DNA of 64,000 bases. Source: Myxococcales bacterium (lineage in GTDB: Bacteria > Myxococcota_A > Bradymonadia > UBA7976 > UBA1532). Below are positions 44,797 to 52,559 of the stretch, one piece after another (position 1 is the first letter of the stretch; each line of letters opens with the position of its first letter). The notes beneath the pieces are model-generated. The model was not told the origin of the DNA. It saw only the letters and a list, made by a program, of their open reading frames with translations, and made no database searches. The DNA is taken from NCBI GenBank assembly GCA_020633435.1, contig JACKDP010000005.1, positions 626,086 through 690,085 on the forward strand, read 5' to 3'. A program made the translations under genes and the position numbers.

Positions 44797-45954
44797 TCAG
44801 CGCGTCGCGAGCCAGGCCAGCAGCGCCGCTCGGTCCGCCGCGTCGAGGTCCTGCCCGAAGGGGTGGCCCGGCTCGGCCCGATCCGGGTCCAGCAGCTCGG
44901 CGAGCGATGCCACCGCGCCGGTGTGCAGGAGCTGGCGGCGCGCGCCCACGCCCGCCAGCGACGGCACCCGGTAGGCCCCGGTGCCGCGCTCGGGGGAGCG
45001 ACCGGCCGCCGCGTCGGTGCCGACGACGTCCAGGGCCACCGGCGCCCCCACCGTCCCATCGGCGCCATGGCACCCGGCGCACACCCGCGCGAAGACGGCC
45101 GCGCCCTCCGGTGATCCAGCCGCCGCGGGCGCCGGCGCCAGGTGCCACAGGTACCAGGCCAGCGCGAAGGCCACCTGCCGCGGCGGCCGCGCCGGCTCGG
45201 GCCAGGCCGTGATGAGCAGCGTGTCGATGCGCACCGCCAGGGCGGGCAGGTCGTTGCGGATGGTCCCCGCCCAGTGCAAGTGGGACTGGTAGCGCACGGG
45301 CCGCAGATCGGGGATGGCCACGGGGTTGGCCAGGCCGTCGGTGGTCACGTCGACCTGGCCGGGCCCCCACCGCCAGACCGGGTCGTCGGCCGGGCGTTGC
45401 AGGTGGTGGGCGCGCAGCGCCCCGGCGTCCAGCTCCACGTGGGGCAGGCCCGGGACGAGCCGCCCCGCCGCGTCCGGCGTCGCGTGGCAGCTCGCGCAGG
45501 TCCAGGCGAGCTGGCCGTCCGCCCCCTCCACCAGGCCGCCGACCCAGCCGTCGGCGTCGACCCACAGGCCGTACTGGTCGGGATCGACCCCACGCGCCTC
45601 CGGCGCGGGCTGGGCCGGCCAGCCGAAGAAGGCCCGCTCGCCCAGCGCCATCAGCGCCTCGTGCGTCCAGGGCACCTCGGCGAACACCGGCGCGAAGGGC
45701 GGCGGCGTCGGCCGCCACGGGCGGACGGCCGGGTTGTGCTCGGGGTAGGCGTCCCAGCCCAGCGGCCCGTGCTCGGACGCCAGGGCGTAGCTCGCCAGCC
45801 GCACCCGGCTGTAGCGGTTGGCCGGGTTGACGAGGCTGGCCTCGAGCGTCGCGCGGCGATAGGCCCGGTCCTCGACGAAGCGCCGCCCCTGCGCCACCTC
45901 GTCCGGCGGCGCGCACGCGAGCAGCCCCAGCCCGAGGAGCCACGCGCGCCGCAC
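44797..45954 (-). CDS. Dihaem cytochrome c lipoprotein
   Basis: A 385-aa lipoprotein (RRAWLLGLGLLAC) with two CxxCH haem sites: CASCH near residue 150 and CAGCH near residue 290. The second site opens a cytochrome c domain with a distal GTGAYRVPSLAGVGARRQLL region, including a PSL turn. Between them are substrate-like motifs LHWAGTIRNDLPALAVRIDT and a tryptophan-rich region. Such proteins carry electrons in the periplasm; the relation to dihaem peroxidases is only loose. Its ATG is 1 base from the stop of the upstream lipoprotein gene, so they are probably one transcript. Confidence 0.8.
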   Translation of the reverse strand: MRRAWLLGLGLLACAPPDEVAQGRRFVEDRAYRRATLEASLVNPANRYSRVRLASYALASEHGPLGWDAYPEHNPAVRPWRPTPPPFAPVFAEVPWTHEALMALGERAFFGWPAQPAPEARGVDPDQYGLWVDADGWVGGLVEGADGQLAWTCASCHATPDAAGRLVPGLPHVELDAGALRAHHLQRPADDPVWRWGPGQVDVTTDGLANPVAIPDLRPVRYQSHLHWAGTIRNDLPALAVRIDTLLITAWPEPARPPRQVAFALAWYLWHLAPAPAAAGSPEGAAVFARVCAGCHGADGTVGAPVALDVVGTDAAAGRSPERGTGAYRVPSLAGVGARRQLLHTGAVASLAELLDPDRAEPGHPFGQDLDAADRAALLAWLATR

Positions 45955-45955
45955 G

Positions 45956-46534
45956 TCAGCCCAGCGCGCCGAAGTCCGGCACGAACTCCTCGGTCTCCAG
46001 GATGACGGTCCCCTGGCCGGCCGGCCCGTCCACCTCCAGCTTCACCCGCCAGCGCCAGGTGCCGGCGTCCACCGCGCTCGGTCCCACGATCAAGCGCCCG
46101 ACGCTGGTCGGCAGGGGGAAGCCCAGGTCCTTGTCTTCGCCGGCGACGAGCTCCACCTCGAGCGTGCCCGGCAGATCATCCGCCGCGAGCGTCTCATCGG
46201 CCTCGGCCGGCTGGGGCTGACCGTCGTCGCCGAGCAGCACCGCGCTCGCCGCGCGCAGGGTGAAGCGGAACGTCCCGCTCGACAGCCCGCGCACCTTCAG
46301 CCGCAGCCCGGCGCTGGGCGCCTCGTAGCCGGAGGTGTACTCGCTGGGATCCTCGATGCCGTCGCCGTTGGCGTCGTCCCACTCGCCGCGGCAGTCACAC
46401 CCGCCGTCGGTGTGCGCCTGGAAGCTCACCACCTCCAGCCCCAGGTCGGCCGGCTCGACGTCCGGCGTCGCCCGGTCCTCCGCGCAGCCCCCGAGCACAA
46501 GCGCCAGCGCCAGCCACCACCCCTGTGCACCCAT
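45956..46534 (-). CDS. Lipoprotein of unknown function
   Basis: A 192-aa lipoprotein with signal MGAQGWWLALALVLGGC. The mature domain is beta-rich (PADLGLEVVSFQAHTDGGCD, WDDANGDGIEDPSEYTSGYE, TFRFTLRAASAVLL, RWRVKLEVDGPAGQGTVILE) and looks like one or two immunoglobulin-type sandwiches with a small EF-hand-like Asp loop. The ATG at 46534 gives the best signal peptide. It is the first gene of a two-gene run with the dihaem cytochrome c gene. The 245 bases upstream to 46780 contain the divergent promoters and a relatively AT-rich patch around 46670-46700. Confidence 0.65.
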   Translation of the reverse strand: MGAQGWWLALALVLGGCAEDRATPDVEPADLGLEVVSFQAHTDGGCDCRGEWDDANGDGIEDPSEYTSGYEAPSAGLRLKVRGLSSGTFRFTLRAASAVLLGDDGQPQPAEADETLAADDLPGTLEVELVAGEDKDLGFPLPTSVGRLIVGPSAVDAGTWRWRVKLEVDGPAGQGTVILETEEFVPDFGALG

Positions 46535-46779
46535 CACGCCCTCCGCCGAACGGTCTCCCGGAGCATATCGCGGCCGCCTCGGCCACTCCACTGCCTCCCG
46601 AGGGTTGCACGCACCGCACACCGTGCCCAGCGACCACGGTGGCGCCCCGCCACACCTGGCGCCCGTGAGGCGGCAAATGTTTGAGTTTACAGCGGAATTG
46701 CGGTCGGCCTGCGAGCTGGCCCAGGCCTTGAACCGCGCCTGACACAGCGAGACAAGCCGAGGAGATCACGCGAGGAATC

Positions 46780-47199
46780 ATGATGGACCGCCGCCCCTGG
46801 TCGACCCGCCTCGTCGCCGTGCTGGCCCTGGCCGCCCTGCAGCCCGCCTGCATGACGACCCGCACCCTCCGCGGCGAAGAGCTGCCCCCCGCCGGCCTGA
46901 CGTGGGACGCGGCGGGCGGCGAGGCGGGCGGCCCCGCGGCGGGCGCCCTGCTCTTCGTGGCGAACGGCGATGTCGAGGTGGAGGTGGCCCCACCCGCCCG
47001 GCTCGTCGTCGAGGGGGACCAGCTCGCCATCCACGGCCCCGCGGGCGTCCAGCGCCTCCCCGTCGCCGACGCCGTCGTCGAGGTGCACGAGCCCGCCCAC
47101 GGCCGCACCGTCGCCCTCATCGCCGGCCTGGGCACCCTGCTCCTCATCGCCACGTACGAGTCGCCCTCTCGGGGGCCTGGGCCGGGATGGACGCACTGA
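46780..47199 (+). CDS. Exported protein paralogous to 42470-42946
   Basis: A 139-aa protein with signal STRLVAVLALAALQPAC (lipoprotein-like, QPAC). It shares with the gene at 42470 the start RGEELPPAGLTW, a central ARLVVEGDQLAIHGPAGVQR strand pair, and a C-terminal hydrophobic segment (TVALIAGLGTLLLIAT). The last residues differ. A second ATG follows immediately. The two copies are 3.8 kb apart with unrelated genes between, so this is an old duplication rather than a tandem one. Function unknown. Confidence 0.6.
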   Translation: MMDRRPWSTRLVAVLALAALQPACMTTRTLRGEELPPAGLTWDAAGGEAGGPAAGALLFVANGDVEVEVAPPARLVVEGDQLAIHGPAGVQRLPVADAVVEVHEPAHGRTVALIAGLGTLLLIATYESPSRGPGPGWTH

Positions 47200-47272
47200 T
47201 CCCACCTCTGACGGGGCTCGGCGCATGTACACTGCCTCCCGCGCCGGTCGACCGGCGCCCTTGGAGGTCGCC

Positions 47273-48074
47273 ATGCCCCGCCCCCTGCTTGCCCTCGCCG
47301 TGGTCGTCTGCCTGCTGACCTTGGGGTCGCCGCCGCGGCGCTGCCGGCCGCAGCGCCCGCCTCCGCCGCCGCGCCCGCCTCGGCCGCCGCGCCTGCCTCG
47401 GCCCGGCGCTCGCGCCGCTCGCCCTCGTCTACCGCGGCGCGGGGGCCTGCGAGGGCTGCGCCGAGTCGCTGGCCGCCCTGCTCCAGAAAGCGGGCCTGCG
47501 CACCCGCTACGTCAGCCCGGCCGACCTGCTGCAGGACGCCACGTTCGTCGGCGCCACCGTCTACGCCCAGCCGGGCGGCGACGCGACCTCGCTCGTCCTC
47601 AAGGCCGTCGGCGCCAAGGCCTGGCCCGACGCCGCCCGCCGCATCCGCGCCTTCGTCGCCGGCGGCGGCCGCTACCTGGGCATCTGCCTGGGCGGCTGGG
47701 TGGCGGGCCCCTGGATGAACGACACCGTGCCCGCCCTTGACCTGCTCGACGGCGAGGTCGACGCCTTCACGCGCACCCCCCGGGATCACACCACCGACCA
47801 GGTCATCCCGGTCACCTGGCTCCTCCCGTCGCAGCAGCGCCGCGTCTACTTCCAGGAGGGCCCGTACTTCGAGGCCCGGGGCACCGTCTACGCGCGCTAC
47901 AGCGATGGCAGCGTCGCCACCCTGCTCGCCGACTTCGGCCGGGGCAAGGTGGCCGTCAGCGGCATCCACCTCGAGGCCGAGGCCGACTGGTACACCGCCA
48001 ACGACCTCACCGACGCCGACGGCCCCGACGCCGATCTGGGCGTCATCCTCATTCGGGCGCTCCTGGCGAAGTGA
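47273..48074 (+). CDS. BPL_N / glutamine-amidotransferase-like exported protein with two frame breaks
   Basis: The signal peptide PRPLLALAVVVCLLTLG starts at ATG 47273. The next stretch (VAAAALPAAAPASAAAPASA) is in a second frame from 47326, and the body of the protein in a third, from about 47403: PALAPLALVYRGAGACEGCA, VYAQPGGDATSLVLKAVGAK, YLGICLGGWVAGPWMNDTVP, ending at 48074. Two missing bases, near 47323-47326 and 47400, would restore one frame. The body matches the BPL_N family (biotin-ligase N-terminal, class-I amidotransferase fold) with candidate nucleophile Cys in GICLGG. This is probably a secreted member of that family. Confidence 0.68.
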
Positions 48075-48177
48075 CGGCGGCCGGCCGGTGCCGCCGGCGG
48101 CCCCGCGCCGCACAACCCGTGCATCCCGGCGCCGACGGTGGCATACCCCTCCAAGCTCGCCGCCGCACTGGAGGAAC

Positions 48178-50229
48178 ATGCGCGCCACCGCTCTGATCGC
48201 CCCGCTGCTCCTGCTCGCCGCCGCCGCCCAGGCCGACGAGGGGATGTGGACCTTCAACCGCTTCCCCGCCGATCAGGTGCAGGCCGCCTACGGGTTCAAG
48301 CCCGACGCCGCCTGGCTGGACCGCGTCCGCCTGGCCTCCGTGCGCCTGGCCCAGGGCTGCTCCGGCAGCTTCGTGTCGGGCGAGGGCCTGGTGATGACGA
48401 ACCACCACTGCGTGCACGCCTGCGTAGAGCAGCTCTCGACGCCCGAGCAGGATCGCGTGGCCCAGGGCTTCCTGGCCAAGGCGCGCCCCGACGAGGTCAA
48501 GTGCCCGGATCTCGAGGTGAACCAGCTCGTCAAGATCACCGACGTGACGGATCGCATCGCCGCGGCCGTGGCGGGCAAGTCGGACGCGGACGCCAACGCC
48601 GCCCGCAAGGCCGAGATGTCGCGCATCGAGAAGGCCTGCGCCACCTCCGACGCCGTGCGCTGCGACGTGGTGAGCCTGTACGAGGGCGGCGTCTACGACC
48701 TCTACGAGTATCGCCGCTACCAGGACGTGCGGCTGGTGTTCGCCCCCGAGCTGGCCATCGCCTTCTTCGGCGGCGATCCCGACAACTTCAACTTCCCGCG
48801 CTACGCCCTCGACTCGGCGTTCGTGCGCGTCTACGAGGGCGACAAGCCGGCCGCGACGCCGAACTTCTTCGCCTGGTCGGAGGCGGGGACGAAGGCGGGC
48901 GACCTGACGTTCGTGACGGGCCACCCCGGGCGCACCAGCCGCCTGAAGACGGTCGCGGAGCTCGCCAGCTTCCGCAACAAGGCCCTCCTGCGCCGGCTGC
49001 TGTGGCTGTCGGAGCTGCGCGGCGCCCTGGCCGAGTACGGGCACCGCGGCGCCGAGCAGGCCCGCCACTCCCGCACCTGGCTCTTCTATGTGGAGAACGG
49101 CCTGAAGGCCTACCGCGGCGAGGCCCAGGCCCTGCTGGAGCCCGCGCTGCTGGCCGCCAAGGAGGCCGCCGAGAAGGCCCTGCGCGCCCGCGTCGCCGCC
49201 GATCCGCGCACCAAGGACGCCGCCGGCGCCTGGGACGCCATCGCCGCCGCCGTCCGCAAGGGCGAGGACCTGCAGATCCGCTACGACCTGCTGGAGCGCG
49301 GCCGCGGCTTCCAGAGCGACCTCTTCGGCCACGCCCGCACGCTCGTGCGCCTGGCCGCCGAGCAGGCCCGCCCCAACGAGGAGCGCCTGCGCGAGTACAC
49401 CGACGGCAACCTGCCGGCCATCGAGCAGGAGCTGCTCAGCGCCGCCCCACTCTACGATGAGTTCGAGGCGTTCAAGCTGGCGTGGTCCCTCACGAAGCTG
49501 CGCGAGCAGCTCGGCCCCGACGACGCCCTCGTCAAGCAGGTCCTCGGCAACGAGACGCCCGACGCCCTCGCCGCGCGCCTGGTCAAGGAGAGCACCCTGA
49601 AGGATCCCGCGGCCCGCAAGGCGCTGCGCGACGGCGGCGCCGCGGCGCTCGCCGCCAGCAAGGACCCCTTCATCGCGCTCGTGAAGGCCATCGACGCCGA
49701 GGCCCGCGCCGTCCGCAAGGCGTACGAGGACGAGGTCGAGGCGCCCATCCGCAAGAACCACGAGCTCATCGCCCGCGCGCGCTTCGCCCTCGAGGGCACC
49801 AACCGCTACCCCGACGCGACGTTCACCCTGCGCCTGAGCTACGGCGCCGTGCAGGGGTGGCCCGAGGGCGGCCGCATGGTCGAGCCCTTCACCACCATCG
49901 CCGGCGCCTTCGGCCGCCACACCGGCGCCGATCCCTTCGCGCTGCCCGCGAGCTGGCTGAAGGCGAAGGACGCCCTCGACGGCAAGACGCCCTTCAACCT
50001 CGTGACCACGAACGACATCATCGGCGGCAACTCCGGCAGCCCGGTCATCGACAAGGACGCCCGCATCGTCGGCCTCATCTTCGATGGCAACATCCACTCC
50101 CTCGGCGGCGACCATGGCTTCGACGCCCGCCTCAACCGCGCCGTCGCCGTCGACGCCCGGGCCATCCTGCACGCCCTGGATCGCATCTACGGCGCCAAGG
50201 CGCTGGCGACCGAGCTGCGGGGCCGCTGA
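48178..50229 (+). CDS. S46 family dipeptidyl-peptidase
   Basis: A 683-aa secreted serine peptidase of the S46 (DPP7/DPP11) family. The signal peptide RATALIAPLLLLAAAAQA is followed by the family's DEGMWTFNRFPADQVQAAYG start. The catalytic triad is visible as MTNHHCVHAC (His), GGDPDNFNFPRYALDSAF (Asp) and GGNSGSPVIDK (Ser). The specificity region reads GLIFDGNIHSLGGDHGFDAR. The length is typical (about 700 aa). Such enzymes release dipeptides in the periplasm and help the cell feed on peptides. Whether it is DPP7- or DPP11-like cannot be settled by eye. GGAGGAAC lies just before the ATG. Confidence 0.95.
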   Translation: MRATALIAPLLLLAAAAQADEGMWTFNRFPADQVQAAYGFKPDAAWLDRVRLASVRLAQGCSGSFVSGEGLVMTNHHCVHACVEQLSTPEQDRVAQGFLAKARPDEVKCPDLEVNQLVKITDVTDRIAAAVAGKSDADANAARKAEMSRIEKACATSDAVRCDVVSLYEGGVYDLYEYRRYQDVRLVFAPELAIAFFGGDPDNFNFPRYALDSAFVRVYEGDKPAATPNFFAWSEAGTKAGDLTFVTGHPGRTSRLKTVAELASFRNKALLRRLLWLSELRGALAEYGHRGAEQARHSRTWLFYVENGLKAYRGEAQALLEPALLAAKEAAEKALRARVAADPRTKDAAGAWDAIAAAVRKGEDLQIRYDLLERGRGFQSDLFGHARTLVRLAAEQARPNEERLREYTDGNLPAIEQELLSAAPLYDEFEAFKLAWSLTKLREQLGPDDALVKQVLGNETPDALAARLVKESTLKDPAARKALRDGGAAALAASKDPFIALVKAIDAEARAVRKAYEDEVEAPIRKNHELIARARFALEGTNRYPDATFTLRLSYGAVQGWPEGGRMVEPFTTIAGAFGRHTGADPFALPASWLKAKDALDGKTPFNLVTTNDIIGGNSGSPVIDKDARIVGLIFDGNIHSLGGDHGFDARLNRAVAVDARAILHALDRIYGAKALATELRGR

Positions 50230-50320
50230 CAGCCAGGCGTACCCGGGCGGGGTGCTTGTGTAGAGGATGCCAAGACAGCCCGGCCCCGCACCGCGCGAGG
50301 CTGACCGAGGCGAAGTCCCT

Positions 50321-50349
50321 TTGACTCCCACGCAGGCAAGGTCTAGCCT
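50321..50349 (+). promoter_or_regulatory. Candidate sigma70-type promoter for small membrane protein
   Basis: TTGACT at 50321-50326 (five of six match) is followed after 17 bases by TAGCCT at 50344-50349 (three of six). A strong AGGAGGTG ribosome binding site begins at 50361 and the ATG is at 50375. The spacing makes this the best promoter-like pair I found in the window. Confidence 0.45.
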
Positions 50350-50374
50350 CCCGGGCTAGCAGGAGGTGGGTGCC

Positions 50375-50611
50375 ATGGTCGCGTTGAGGGCAATTCTCTG
50401 GGCCGTCTTTGGAGGCCTGGTGGGGTTCGGACTCGGAGAGTTCTTTCCGGTGTTCTCGGGCCCGCTGGTCAAGAACCTGTGTGAGCCGTTCAGCCCGTGC
50501 CGAGACTCGGCGGCGGTTGGGTACGTCCTGGGAGGGATCGTACTGGGCTTCATCCTCGGCATCTTGAATCACCTCCTCGTGGAGCAGAAGAAGGCCAAGG
50601 CAGGCTCTTAG
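50375..50611 (+). CDS. Small two-helix membrane protein
   Basis: A 78-aa protein with two hydrophobic segments (LRAILWAVFGGLVGFGLGEF and VGYVLGGIVLGFILGILNHL), separated by a short loop with two cysteines (NLCEPFSPC), and a basic tail KKAKAGS. No known family is recognised. It has a good promoter and ribosome binding site and less extreme base composition than its neighbours. It lies next to two toxin-antitoxin-like pairs, so it may belong to a mobile or defence patch, but that link is inference. Confidence 0.6.
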   Translation: MVALRAILWAVFGGLVGFGLGEFFPVFSGPLVKNLCEPFSPCRDSAAVGYVLGGIVLGFILGILNHLLVEQKKAKAGS

Positions 50612-50668
50612 GGCACCAGCCTGGCGGCGCGGTGAGGGGCTGGCATTGGCAGGCACTGGCCGGCCCGA

Positions 50669-51234
50669 CTACTCCAGACGCAACGCGGTCCGAAGCTCCT
50701 CCACCGTCCGGACGAGCCCGTTGCGCTCGAGCGTAGCGAGCAATTGTCCAACGGACTGCGGCGGGTGCCGGAGCGCGGCCGCCTGCGCGGTGACGGCGGC
50801 GACGATGGCTGCCGGCGCCAGGTCGAAGAGGTCGCTGAGGAAGGTGTCGGGGTGTTGAGCCTCGATGCTCAGAGCAGCGAGAGCGCTCGGCGGAAAGTCC
50901 TTGAGGTTCAGGGTGACGATCGTCTGCGCCGAGCAGCGAACCGCCGCGGCGACGACGTGCCGGTCGCCCGGATCGGGGAGCGCGATGCCATCGGCGAGCC
51001 CGGCGTACCCGCTCACCAGGCAATCCTCGACGGCTTCACACATCTTCCGACGCGTCGTCGAGAGCCTCTCCAGGCTGAGATCGGGACGGTTCGCGACGAT
51101 GTTGTGGAAGGCCTCATCGAGGATCTGGTCCGTCCAGCGGGCCCGGACCACCCCTGACACGGCCACTCGCAGGAGCAGTCGCGCAGGGGAGCCGGGTACA
51201 GGACGCACGCGTCATAGACGACCGTGAAGGCCAT
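50669..51234 (-). pseudogene. PIN-domain toxin (VapC-like, PIN_3 type) with a frameshift
   Basis: The reading frame starts at ATG 51234 with AFTVVYDACVLYPAPLRD, the PIN_3 opening with the first catalytic Asp. It then breaks near 51180: adding one base restores LLLRVAVSGVVRARWTDQI, DEAFHNI, GIALPDPGDRHVVAAAVRCS and TIVTLNLKDFP, ending at 50669. All four acidic positions of the PIN nuclease core are visible once joined. The intact product would be a ribonuclease toxin of about 188 aa. It lies 2 bases downstream of the HTH antitoxin gene. The break may be a real inactivation or an assembly indel. Confidence 0.75.
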
Positions 51235-51236
51235 GC

Positions 51237-51692
51237 TCAGTAGCCGAGATCGAGCTCTTGCGCGTCGGCCGCGAGCTCGTCGAGGAGGCGCTCGCTCTCT
51301 GCCCGCCGCTGTTTCCGCCAGGCCAGGACGTCGACGGCGCGCACCCGGCGATGGGTGCCGACGCGGTGAAACGCGATCTTGCCGGCCTCCAGCAGGCCGA
51401 CCAGGTGCGGCCGAGACACCCCGAGAAGGTCCGCCGCCTGCTGGGTCGTGAGCTCTGCCCTGACCGGCAGCAAGGTGACGGCGTGGCCGTTGGCCATGTG
51501 GGTCAGCGCACGGATGAGGACGTGCAACGCCTCGCTGGGCAGCCGGACCTCCACCTCCGGTGCTCCGCTGGCGCCGAGGAGGCGAACCGACGTCGGGCCA
51601 CGCTCGGCGGCGAAAGGTCGAAAGGCGTCGACGGCGATCTGGGCCGCCAGCGCGTCGTCGTGGGAGGGGAGATCGATGATCGAGTCGTTCAT
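51237..51692 (-). CDS. Antitoxin with excisionase-type HTH domain
   Basis: A 151-aa protein. The C-terminal part is an HTH_17/excisionase domain (LTTQQAADLLGVSRPHLVGL, LEAGKIAFHRVGTHRRVRA, VDVLAWRKQRRAES). The N-terminal 75 residues are a separate dimer or neutralisation domain. This architecture is common for antitoxins paired with PIN_3 toxins. It is the first gene, with AGGAGG ten bases before the ATG; the PIN toxin follows 2 bases later. It probably neutralises the toxin and represses the operon by binding the repeats at 51726-51749. Confidence 0.85.
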   Translation of the reverse strand: MNDSIIDLPSHDDALAAQIAVDAFRPFAAERGPTSVRLLGASGAPEVEVRLPSEALHVLIRALTHMANGHAVTLLPVRAELTTQQAADLLGVSRPHLVGLLEAGKIAFHRVGTHRRVRAVDVLAWRKQRRAESERLLDELAADAQELDLGY

Positions 51693-51725
51693 TGAAGGTC
51701 CTCCTCGGCGCGTCCGTTCGCCTCC

Positions 51726-51749
51726 AACGTTAAACGAAACAAACGAAAC
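51726..51749. promoter_or_regulatory. Tandem 9-bp repeat and palindrome in TA promoter
   Basis: AAACGAAAC occurs twice in a row (51732-51740 and 51741-51749), beside the palindrome AACGTT at 51726-51731. The block lies 34 to 57 bases upstream of the antitoxin ATG and is by far the most AT-rich spot around. Read on the minus strand it is GTTTCGTTT twice. It is a good candidate operator for the HTH antitoxin. Confidence 0.5.
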
Positions 51750-51782
51750 GAGGCAAGTCGGTTGTCCGCCTGGAGCGGGCCC

Positions 51783-52253
51783 TCATCCCATGGTCGCTGG
51801 GCCCCCGATCACCGGCCCCCGAGCGATTTGTGCGAGCAGCTCGTCCAGTGCCTCGACCCGACCGACCGAGCCAGACCACGTCGGCAGGACGCTCGCAAAC
51901 CGCGCCCCGATCCACGCCTCCTCGACCTCGATCGGGCCGATCATCGCGGCCTCCAGGGCCCGCTGCTCCGCCGCCGGCACCCACAGCTCCTCGTGTCGGG
52001 CGGCGCCCACCACCTTGCGCGGATGGCGCGCCGCCTCCGCCGCCGCTACCGCGAAGCGCGTCACGAAGCCCGAGAACCCGCTGTTCGGATCGTCCAGGTT
52101 CCACTGGGTCGCGATCTCGGTGGCGTACTCGCGGTTCAGCACCGGGTAGAAGATGGGCTGCTCGGGCAGCCTGGGCGGGAAGGCCAGCCACCCTACGCGC
52201 ATGATGGCGCGCAGCTCGTAGAGGCCCACGGGCCGGTAGAGCGTGGTCACCAT
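51783..52253 (-). CDS. Possible ADP-ribosyltransferase-like toxin (YRPVG..EL family)
   Basis: A 156-aa soluble protein starting VTTLYRPVGLYELRAIMRVG, then WLAFPPRLPEQPIFYPVLNR and EYATEIATQWNLDDPNSGFS. Similar bacterial proteins are often labelled 'ADP-ribosylation/crystallin J1', but I know of no proven activity. The N-terminal 'YR..G..E' strand and the YP.LN..YA block could fit an ART-like fold. Its start overlaps the end of a small acidic gene (52247-52253), the layout of a toxin-antitoxin pair with the antitoxin first. It is adjacent to the PIN-HTH pair. Toxin function is inference. Confidence 0.6.
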   Translation of the reverse strand: MVTTLYRPVGLYELRAIMRVGWLAFPPRLPEQPIFYPVLNREYATEIATQWNLDDPNSGFSGFVTRFAVAAAEAARHPRKVVGAARHEELWVPAAEQRALEAAMIGPIEVEEAWIGARFASVLPTWSGSVGRVEALDELLAQIARGPVIGGPATMG

Positions 52254-52486
52254 GGCTTCACGACCTCTTCGTGATGGTCTGCTCGGCCGATGGTCTCGGC
52301 GCCCACGCGGCCGGTGCCGGCCCATCGACCGAGGAGCTGGTTGAGGTCCTCGTCGTCGATCCCGAGGCCGGCCTCGGACTCCCCGAGCCCCTGGTCCACG
52401 GCCGCCACGAACCGGTCGCGCTCGGGCGAGCGCTCTGGTTCGGGAGGCGACGGGGCGGTGTCTTCACGAGTGCGGGGGCGAGCCAC
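52247..52486 (-). CDS. Small antitoxin-like protein
   Basis: A 79-aa acidic product from GTG 52486, with GGAGGT four bases upstream; a TTG at 52543 would add 19 residues. The C-terminal half (RFVAAVDQGLGESEAGLGID, DEDLNQLLGRWAGTGRVGAE) resembles the 'A...GL.....G......e.l...L' helix pair of many type-II antitoxins. Its last bases overlap the start of the possible toxin gene. No DNA-binding motif is visible. The gene is small, so the call depends on this pairing. Confidence 0.55.
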   Translation of the reverse strand: MARPRTREDTAPSPPEPERSPERDRFVAAVDQGLGESEAGLGIDDEDLNQLLGRWAGTGRVGAETIGRADHHEEVVKPW

Positions 52487-52559
52487 GAGACCTCCGAGGG
52501 ACCAACCACCGCAGTCATGCCCGACATCCGGTTCGGCGTTCAAGCCAGCCCCCCCACCG

